From the NCBI GenBank assembly GCA_043763845.1, contig JAYULE010000029.1, positions 1 to 19,472 of the forward strand: a DNA stretch of 19,472 bases, written 5' to 3'. Below are positions 14,654 through 19,472 of this stretch, piece after piece; positions within the stretch are counted from its first letter, which is position 1; each line of letters starts with the position of its first letter. Both the position numbers and the translations under genes were made by a program. The notes under the pieces were generated by a model. It was not told the origin of the DNA, searched no databases, and was given only the letters and a program-made list of their open reading frames with translations. This stretch comes from Pseudopedobacter sp043763845. GTDB taxonomy: Bacteria; Bacteroidota; Bacteroidia; Sphingobacteriales; Sphingobacteriaceae.

Positions 14654-15649
14654 TTACACAATCTCTTTCCACAATAAATCTTTCAATTCTTGCATCCCTT
14701 TTTGCATTACCGACGAAATAAATATAGACGGTAAACCTGCCGGGAGTTCTTTTTGTATTTCTTTTTGGAGTTCGGCATCTAACAAATCGGATTTTGTTAT
14801 GGCTAGCACTTTAGGTTTTTGTGCCAACTCGGGGTTGTAAACTTCTAATTCGTTTAGTAAAATTCTATACTCTTCTTTAATTGTTCGGTTGGTATCGGCA
14901 GGTATCATAAAAAGCAAAACTGCATTTCGCTCTATATGCCTTAAAAATCTAAAACCTAAACCTTTACCTTTCGAAGCACCTTCTATAATACCCGGTATAT
15001 CGGCCATTACAAACGATTTGTTGCCACGGTAAGCCACTATACCTAAATTGGGCACAATAGTGGTAAAAGGGTAATCGCCAATTTCGGGCTTGGCAGCTGT
15101 AATTACCGACAAAAGTGTTGATTTACCAGCGTTCGGAAATCCTACCAAACCAACATCTGCAAGTACTTTAAGTTCTAAAATTTTCCATTCTTCTTTACCC
15201 GGCTCGCCAGGTTGTGCATAGCGTGGGGTTTGGTTAGTTGCCGATTTAAAGTGCCAGTTACCTAAACCTCCTCGTCCACCATCAACTAATATTTTCTCCT
15301 CTCCATCGTGGGTAATTTCAAAAATGGTTTCTCCGGTTTCTGCATTTTTTAAAATGGTACCTAAGGGTACTTCCAAAATTTGGTCTTCTCCCATTTTACC
15401 CGATTTCATGGTTGCACCACCTGCGCCACCGTTTCCAGCTGTTATATGCTTACGAAATTTAAGGTGCAATAAAGTCCATAATTGTGCATTACCTTTTACA
15501 ATAATGTGTCCACCACGGGCTCCATCGCCACCTGCTGGGCCGCCCATACTTGTTTTTTTATCTCGGTGCAAATACGCCGAACCTGCGCCTCCGTTTCCAG
15601 ATCGGCAACAAATTTTTACATAATCAACGAAATTTCCTGATTGAGACAT
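14654..15649 (-). CDS. obg: Obg family GTPase CgtA
   Basis: A 331-residue GTPase that binds the 50S ribosomal subunit and links ribosome maturation to growth and stringent response. The N-terminal Obg fold (1-160) is glycine-rich, with GNGGAGS, GGPAGGDGARGGH and AGNGGAGGATM. The G domain has GFPNAGKST (170-178), DYPFTT switch I (192-197), DIPG (217-220), TKSD as the guanine-specificity motif (285-288, in place of the common NKxD) and SSV (312-314). The C-terminal OCT domain found in many firmicute and actinobacterial forms is absent, which is normal for Bacteroidota. It lies downstream of adk on the same strand, 229 bases apart with a large hairpin between them. No rplU or rpmA gene precedes it, unlike in many other bacteria. 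Confidence 0.97.
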   Translation of the reverse strand: MSQSGNFVDYVKICCRSGNGGAGSAYLHRDKKTSMGGPAGGDGARGGHIIVKGNAQLWTLLHLKFRKHITAGNGGAGGATMKSGKMGEDQILEVPLGTILKNAETGETIFEITHDGEEKILVDGGRGGLGNWHFKSATNQTPRYAQPGEPGKEEWKILELKVLADVGLVGFPNAGKSTLLSVITAAKPEIGDYPFTTIVPNLGIVAYRGNKSFVMADIPGIIEGASKGKGLGFRFLRHIERNAVLLFMIPADTNRTIKEEYRILLNELEVYNPELAQKPKVLAITKSDLLDAELQKEIQKELPAGLPSIFISSVMQKGMQELKDLLWKEIV

Positions 15650-15746
15650 ATTTTTTTTGGGAATGGGAGTGTACTTTGCGGTAAGCAGTTAAATGTTAGT
15701 AGGGAGTTGGTTTTGTTTGATATAAACTTAGTTTTATTTGGGCGTT

Positions 15747-15837
15747 TTAACACGCTGTGCGCTTTATCTTTTTATAAATGGTGGTTGGCTTAGGCCAACC
15801 ACCATTTATAAAAAGGATGCCGCTACCATCGTTAACG
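15747..15837 (-). ncRNA. structured intergenic element with a 22-bp hairpin
   Basis: A perfect 22-bp stem, 15768-15789 with 15794-15815, encloses a TTAG loop. On the minus strand the left flank reads GTAGCGGCATCC and the right flank GATAAAGCGCACAGCG, and the outer bases CGTTAA (15830-15835) and TTAACACG (15747-15754) can pair with a small bulge. I recall similar AGCGGCATCC-hairpin-GATxxAGCG elements between many genes in Flavobacteriia and Sphingobacteria. It sits 41 bases after the adk stop. There is no T run after the outer stem, so it is not a plain intrinsic terminator. It may be a terminator-like or RNA-stabilising element; family identity is from memory. Confidence 0.45.
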
Positions 15838-15878
15838 CTAAAAAACGGCTAATACCTACTTATACTGAAAATTTAAAA

Positions 15879-16454
15879 TTAATTTAAACCTTCAAGCACT
15901 TTGGTAATATCTTCAAAAATAACCTCAATATTACCAATACCATTTACGCTAAAAAATTTGTTTTGTGATGCATAAAAACTGGCTACAACAGCAGTTTTAT
16001 TCACATATTCTTCAATTCGTTTTTTAATAATTTCGGGGTTTTGGTCGTCAATTCTGCCCGAATCTTTTCCTCTCAACAACAAACGTTTTTCTAGTTCTAC
16101 TTTATCAACTTCTAATGAAATCATTGCTGCAATGCTCGAGTTTTTTGTTGATAATAAATTATCTAAAGCTTGTGCTTGTGCAACAGTACGTGGAAAACCA
16201 TCAAAAATAAATCCTTTAGCATCTTTGTTGGCATCTAATTTATTGCTAATCATACCAATAACTACATCATCAGGTACCAATAAACCTTCGTCCATTAGTT
16301 TTTTTGCTTCAACGCCTAAAGTGGTATTATTGGAAATTTCGTTTCTTAAAATATCGCCGGTCGATAAATGCATTAAACCATATTGTTTTATTAGGTTTTG
16401 TGATTGTGTGCCTTTGCCTGCACCTGGAGGGCCAAAAAGAACTAAATTTAGCAT
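15879..16454 (-). CDS. adk: Adenylate kinase
   Basis: A 191-residue enzyme converting ATP plus AMP into two ADP and so balancing the adenylate pool. The P-loop is GPPGAGKGT (8-16), the AMP-binding segment STGDILR (31-37) follows, and the motif DGFPRT lies at 85-90. The LID is of the short type (LLLRGKDSGRIDD, 125-137) without the zinc or long LID domain, as is usual in this phylum. A reading frame 48 codons longer exists upstream, but that part is the tRNA-Arg gene and its terminator read as protein (it includes IEHLTTDQEVRGSNPF), so the ATG at 16454 is the start. The gene has no clear TAnnTTTG element of its own after that terminator. Confidence 0.97.
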   Translation of the reverse strand: MLNLVLFGPPGAGKGTQSQNLIKQYGLMHLSTGDILRNEISNNTTLGVEAKKLMDEGLLVPDDVVIGMISNKLDANKDAKGFIFDGFPRTVAQAQALDNLLSTKNSSIAAMISLEVDKVELEKRLLLRGKDSGRIDDQNPEIIKKRIEEYVNKTAVVASFYASQNKFFSVNGIGNIEVIFEDITKVLEGLN

Positions 16455-16470
16455 AAGCGTGTGGTTAAAT

Positions 16471-16508
16471 TTAAAAAGCCTTTTTGTAATGTTATACAAA
16501 AAGGCTTT
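16471..16508 (-). terminator. terminator of tRNA-Arg
   Basis: AAAGCCTTTTTGTA (16475-16488) pairs perfectly with TACAAAAAGGCTTT (16495-16508) over a 6-nt loop. Read on the minus strand it lies 15 bases after the tRNA 3' end and is followed by T residues, with the adk start 17 bases further on. Confidence 0.85.
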
Positions 16509-16522
16509 ATGTGTATTTAATG

Positions 16523-16596
16523 TGAACCTGAAGGGATTCGAACCCCTAACCTCCTGATCCGTAGTCAAGTGCTCTATCCAGTTGAGCCACAGGTCC
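16523..16596 (-). tRNA. tRNA-Arg, anticodon ACG
   Basis: On the minus strand a complete 74-nt cloverleaf is seen. Acceptor GGACCTG pairs with CAGGTTC (one G-U), discriminator A. The D stem is GCTC/GAGC with loop AACTGGATA. The anticodon stem CTTGA/TCAGG holds loop CTACGGA, anticodon ACG. The T arm is AGGGG-TTCGAAT-CCCTT. CCA is not encoded and would be added afterwards. A34 is expected to be converted to inosine by TadA so that CGU, CGC and CGA can be read. Confidence 0.97.
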
Positions 16597-16622
16597 AAAA
16601 ATTTGTTTTTTTATTTAGAGTG

Positions 16623-16654
16623 CAAAAGTATTGGTTTTGCGCCACAACCACAAA
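16623..16654 (-). promoter_or_regulatory. promoter of tRNA-Arg
   Basis: On the minus strand TTTG (16651-16654), a 20-nt spacer and TACTTTTG (16623-16630) match the Bacteroidota -33/-7 pattern. The -7 box lies 26 bases before the tRNA 5' end, consistent with a short leader. Confidence 0.6.
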
Positions 16655-16702
16655 TTTTGTTTAAAATATATTTTAAATAGCCCGTGAATGTAATTTTAAC
16701 CC

Positions 16703-17164
16703 CTATTTTATAATCGCATCAATTGCTGCAAAATCAGGCAAATCACCTGCCGACTCTAAAACTTGGCTGTAAATTACTTTATGGTTGGTATCTAAAACAA
16801 ATGCGGCTCGTTTTGCAACTCCCTTAAGGTTAAAAACAAAGGTATCGTAAAATGCGTCATAAGCTTGCGAAGTTTCTTTGTTAAAATCAGAAAGAAGTGT
16901 GAATTGGTAATTATTTTCTTCTTTAAATTTTGCTAAAGTAAAAGGCGAATCAACCGATATACCTAAAACAACAGCATCTAAACCCTCATAAAAACCAAAA
17001 TTATCACGCATGGTGCATAATTGTGTGGTGCAAACTCCCGTAAAGGCCATCGGAAAAAAGTGGATAATTACTTTTTTGCCTGCAAAATCGCTTAAACTAA
17101 CTTCTTTTAATTCGGAATTAAACAGGGTAAATGCTGGAGCCTGATCTCCAATTTGTAATGCCAT
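16703..17164 (-). CDS. Peroxiredoxin (AhpC/TSA family)
   Basis: A 153-residue thiol peroxidase that reduces hydrogen peroxide or organic hydroperoxides. The active-site motif is FFPMAFTGVCTTQLC: peroxidatic C45 in the PxAFTxVC context, with a second cysteine at C50, the same 45/50 spacing as in E. coli Bcp. The supporting arginine is likely R118 or nearby in KGVAKRAAFVLD. The sequence begins LQIGDQAPAFTLFNS, typical of the AhpE/Bcp-like group. No signal peptide is present, so it is cytoplasmic. It is transcribed divergently from the serine hydrolase lipoprotein; a near-perfect palindrome lies between them and could be an operator. Whether it works as a 1-Cys or atypical 2-Cys enzyme is not clear. 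Confidence 0.93.
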   Translation of the reverse strand: MALQIGDQAPAFTLFNSELKEVSLSDFAGKKVIIHFFPMAFTGVCTTQLCTMRDNFGFYEGLDAVVLGISVDSPFTLAKFKEENNYQFTLLSDFNKETSQAYDAFYDTFVFNLKGVAKRAAFVLDTNHKVIYSQVLESAGDLPDFAAIDAIIK

Positions 17165-17225
17165 AATTTTTATTTTTTTGTAAAAATAAACAAAGTGCTT
17201 AATAAGTTTTTGTGTTTTTTAAAAT

Positions 17226-17244
17226 AATTTGATTTAATCAAATT
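17226..17244. promoter_or_regulatory. palindrome in a divergent promoter region
   Basis: AATTTGATT and AATCAAATT form perfect 9-base arms around a single T. It lies 62 bases before the peroxiredoxin start and 116 before the hydrolase start. The symmetry suits a dimeric regulator, but A/T richness means chance cannot be excluded. Confidence 0.35.
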
Positions 17245-17359
17245 TAAGCCAGTTTTCTCAAATTATAATCTCTTCTATATTAAATTTTAAAAAAATAATA
17301 CTAACTATTACCCAAATTTTTCTAATTTTCGGGTTCGATTTTTGAATGAAAAATTTTAT

Positions 17360-18538
17360 ATGATTAAAATAAGATTGGTTTTAGTAGGCTTTTTAGCTAT
17401 AATAAGTTTAAATGCCTGTAATTCAGATAAAAAAAATAAAAGTTACAAAGCCTTAAAAGTAACCCCGTATAATGATAGTTTACTTTTGGTTTATGTTGCT
17501 GCCAATGCCGACAAAAAACTGGATGAGTATTTTAAAACCATTCATAAAACCCGAAACTTTAATGGTAACGTACTTATTGCAAAAAATGGGAAAATAATTT
17601 ACCAAAATGCTTTTGGTTGGGCCGATTATTTGCACCGCGACTCGTTAACCATAAATTCTAAATTTCAATTAGCTTCGGTTTCAAAACCATTTACAGGCAC
17701 TGCAGTGTTAATGTTGGTTGAACAAAAAAAGTTGAAATTGAGCCAAACTGTACAGGATTTTTTTCCTGATTTCCCCTACCCAGGTATTACTTTAGAAATG
17801 TTGCTTTCGCACCGCAGCGGCTTAATTAATTATGTTTATTTTACTGATAAAATATGGAAACAAAAATATAAAGGAATGAGCAATTTTGATGTGATGAGCC
17901 TATTTGCGCAATACAACCCAAAGCCTTATTTTCCGCCAAACCGTATGTTCCATTATAACAATACTAATTTTATGATTTTGGCCGCAATTGTTGAAAAAAT
18001 TACGAAAAAACCTTTCGCCCAACACATGCAAGAAACTATTTTTAAACCTTTAGGTATGAAAAATACGGCCATGTATTCTACTACCGTTTACGAAAAAATA
18101 CCCGTTGATGTAGTTGGTCACGACCGTAACTGGAGACGATCTGTAAGGCAAGATTTTTTAGATGGAACTACCGGAGATAAAGGTATTTACAGCACCCTTG
18201 GCGATTTGTATCTTTTTGACCAAGCTTTAAGAAACGGAAGGGTTTTGAGCCAAACAACCCTTGATTCTGCATATTCGCCTCACAGTAAACTTCAAAATAA
18301 ATATTTTGGCTATGGCTTAGGTTGGCGAATTTATACCGATAGTTTGCATAACCAAAAAGTAATTTACCACACGGGTTGGTGGCATGGTTTTAGGCATATA
18401 TTTTTGCGTGATACCAAACAAAATATTACCATAATTTTATTAAGTAACTTAGTAAATGGAAGCATAAACCAAATTGATGACGTTTATAAAATTGTAGGGA
18501 TGCCAGTGATTAGGCGTGGTGCAAACCCCGAAGATTAA
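17360..18538 (+). CDS. Serine hydrolase lipoprotein, beta-lactamase fold
   Basis: A 392-residue lipoprotein of the beta-lactamase/class C penicillin-binding superfamily. The signal peptide MIKIRLVLVGFLAIISLNAC gives lipidation at C20. The catalytic motifs are S106-V-S-K109 (SxxK, in LASVSKPFT), Y199-N-N201 (YxN, in FHYNNTNF) and the H337-T-G339 triad (KTG box, in YHTGWWHGF). Also seen is the family segment LLSHRSGLINY. Such proteins act outside the cytoplasm as D-amino-acid peptidases, esterases or carboxypeptidases, rarely as true beta-lactamases. An alternative TTG six codons upstream (17342) is rejected because the lipoprotein signal fits the ATG at 17360. It ends 16 bases before the convergent DUF4412-like gene, with no terminator between. 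Confidence 0.9.
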   Translation: MIKIRLVLVGFLAIISLNACNSDKKNKSYKALKVTPYNDSLLLVYVAANADKKLDEYFKTIHKTRNFNGNVLIAKNGKIIYQNAFGWADYLHRDSLTINSKFQLASVSKPFTGTAVLMLVEQKKLKLSQTVQDFFPDFPYPGITLEMLLSHRSGLINYVYFTDKIWKQKYKGMSNFDVMSLFAQYNPKPYFPPNRMFHYNNTNFMILAAIVEKITKKPFAQHMQETIFKPLGMKNTAMYSTTVYEKIPVDVVGHDRNWRRSVRQDFLDGTTGDKGIYSTLGDLYLFDQALRNGRVLSQTTLDSAYSPHSKLQNKYFGYGLGWRIYTDSLHNQKVIYHTGWWHGFRHIFLRDTKQNITIILLSNLVNGSINQIDDVYKIVGMPVIRRGANPED

Positions 18539-18554
18539 TTTTAAACTAATGAGT

Positions 18555-19232
18555 TTAACCACCCATTTGCTTTACTAAATCATCGAACGACATGGTTTCA
18601 TATTCTTTTGGAATATTCATATTTATATCTGCCACATTTTCTTCAACAATAGATTTAACTGTTATTTTAGCTTTCATGCCACGGGCATCTGTATTAAATT
18701 GTATTGGTACTCCACTTATACCTTTAAACATGGTTGTAAGCGTGTTAGTGGGTACTGCAATATCTTGAGTAGCCCAAACCTCGCTTACCGAACCTGATTC
18801 TTTATCTTTACACAAATATTTTGTACAGTTGTAATTTGAAATCAGCTTTTTTTCAGTAGTTGTGGTAATTTCAAAATCTTTGTTTCCGCCTTGCATTTTA
18901 CCCATTTTTTCGGTTTGCTCTTTATTCATTTTAAGGGCTATTTTTTTACTTTGAATTGGCACCTCGGTTAAACTTAAAGTTTCTAGTGTTCTATTATTAT
19001 AAGTAATTAAGGTAGAAAACATGCCCATATCCATTTTAAACTGACTTAAATCATCTTTAAAGCTCATTTTATATTCTTGCGGTAGCATAGTTGTCATCGC
19101 TTGTTTATCAGGCGATAAATTGTATTCCAATGTGTAAGTAATAGTACCTTGCATTATTTTTTTTTGTGCAAATGTTGTTATTCCAGTTGTACACAACAGT
19201 GCTATAAAGGCAATTTTTATAGTTTTTAACAT
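18555..19232 (-). CDS. Exported DUF4412-like protein
   Basis: A 225-residue protein with a signal peptide (about 1-22, MLKTIKIAFIALLCTTGITTFA, then Q). The mature chain is beta-rich: an opening IMQGTITYTLEYNLSPDKQ, the middle KKLISNYNCTKYLCKDKESGSVSEVWAT (130-157) and a C-terminal SFDDLVKQMGG. The KLI-x-N-Y-x-C-x-K-Y followed by EVWxT pattern is what I know from DUF4412 proteins, which are common exported Bacteroidota proteins of unknown function with a lipoprotein-carrier-like (LolA/LolB) shape. The two cysteines in that segment (C135 and C140) could form a disulfide. A strong housekeeping promoter precedes it. Function unknown. Confidence 0.7.
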   Translation of the reverse strand: MLKTIKIAFIALLCTTGITTFAQKKIMQGTITYTLEYNLSPDKQAMTTMLPQEYKMSFKDDLSQFKMDMGMFSTLITYNNRTLETLSLTEVPIQSKKIALKMNKEQTEKMGKMQGGNKDFEITTTTEKKLISNYNCTKYLCKDKESGSVSEVWATQDIAVPTNTLTTMFKGISGVPIQFNTDARGMKAKITVKSIVEENVADINMNIPKEYETMSFDDLVKQMGG

Positions 19233-19282
19233 TATTTTTAGATTTTGTATATTAGAAAATTTTTGATTGTATTTATCACAAA

Positions 19283-19311
19283 CAAACGTATTTTTTTAAT
19301 TTACTTTACAA
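19283..19311 (-). promoter_or_regulatory. promoter of the DUF4412-like gene
   Basis: On the minus strand TTG (19309-19311), an 18-nt spacer and TACGTTTG (19283-19290) match the Bacteroidota -33/-7 consensus. This is the clearest promoter in the window and predicts a leader of roughly 45 bases. Confidence 0.6.
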
Positions 19312-19380
19312 TTTTTTTTATTTAATTTATAGATGATAAAGTTTGTTATTGCTACAAAATCCAAATATTAAAATATACAT

Positions 19381-19409
19381 AAAAGGCTTCCCAAAATTTG
19401 AGAAGCCTT
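19381..19409 (-). terminator. terminator of the gene at the right edge
   Basis: AAGGCTTC (19383-19390) pairs with GAAGCCTT (19402-19409), 11-nt loop; read on the minus strand it is followed by T residues. It lies 22 bases after the stop of the partial gene that enters from the right. Confidence 0.75.
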
Positions 19410-19431
19410 AAATCTTTTATTTCAATTCTAA

Positions 19432-19470
19432 CTATTTTGCAATAATCACTTTTTTAACGGTGGTTTCTGC
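19432..19470 (-). CDS. 3' end of a gene running off the window
   Basis: Twelve codons and a TAG stop are seen on the minus strand, translating as AETTVKKVIIAK. A lysine-rich strand of the form KKVxIAK at the very C terminus is common in T9SS type A sorting domains, which would suggest a secreted protein, but the fragment is far too short to decide. The frame is chosen because it is followed directly by a good terminator. Confidence 0.4.
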   Translation of the reverse strand, partial: AETTVKKVIIAK

Positions 19471-19472
19471 GC

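Noticed and set aside
15324..15623. 99-codon plus-strand frame inside obg
   Set aside because: Shadow of the glycine-rich Obg fold; it translates into a proline/alanine-rich chain with no independent signal.
16455..16598. 48-codon N-terminal extension of adk
   Set aside because: This part is the complete tRNA-Arg gene and its terminator read as protein; the adenylate kinase family starts right at the P-loop strand after the ATG at 16454.
16660..16677. TTTAAAATATATTTTAAA as terminator of the peroxiredoxin gene
   Set aside because: Pure A/T self-complementarity is expected by chance at this base composition and there is no T run after a stable stem.

Overview
The window looks like chromosome of an AT-rich Bacteroidota bacterium, most likely near the Sphingobacteriales, although that rank is an inference. 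Supporting signs are the short-LID adenylate kinase, the DnaK signature DCGGGTHDV, an Obg without a C-terminal OCT extension, lipoprotein FKBP and DUF4412-like proteins, weak or absent Shine-Dalgarno sequences, and several upstream elements matching the Bacteroidota -7 consensus TAnnTTTG. No rRNA, CRISPR array, intact transposase, prophage or replication origin is visible.

Left part, 1-1730, is accessory DNA. It begins with a 5'-truncated STM2901-family small membrane protein and a DUF1493 (acyl-carrier-like) protein. A gene-free stretch of about 390 bases follows, filled with hairpins and two copies of a 36-nt direct repeat. Next comes a YoeB-type toxin with its antitoxin on the minus strand.

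From about 1990 to 9860 the genes are mostly housekeeping: a small conserved protein of unknown function, dnaK, an LpxH-like lipid A phosphohydrolase convergent with a heparan-alpha-glucosaminide N-acetyltransferase-like membrane protein, an exported NTF2-like protein, a two-gene minus-strand unit (DHH phosphoesterase then FKBP lipoprotein), and ndk. The 9900-12680 segment holds pgi followed by a VapBC-type toxin-antitoxin pair.

From 12684 to 17164 every gene is on the minus strand: a secreted GH13 alpha-glucanase, obg, adk, tRNA-Arg(ACG) and a peroxiredoxin. A long hairpin with flanks that resemble a recurring Bacteroidota intergenic element lies between adk and obg. The right end carries a beta-lactamase-fold serine hydrolase lipoprotein convergent with an exported DUF4412-like protein, then the last codons of a gene running off the edge.

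Functionally the core genes cover protein folding (dnaK, FKBP), nucleotide metabolism (ndk, adk, nrnA-like), central carbon and glucan use (pgi, GH13), envelope lipid A synthesis (lpxH-like), ribosome/growth control (obg) and peroxide defence. They do not form one pathway. The points of most interest are the STM2901/DUF1493 pair, the structured repeats beside it, the adk-obg hairpin element, and the two toxin-antitoxin loci.
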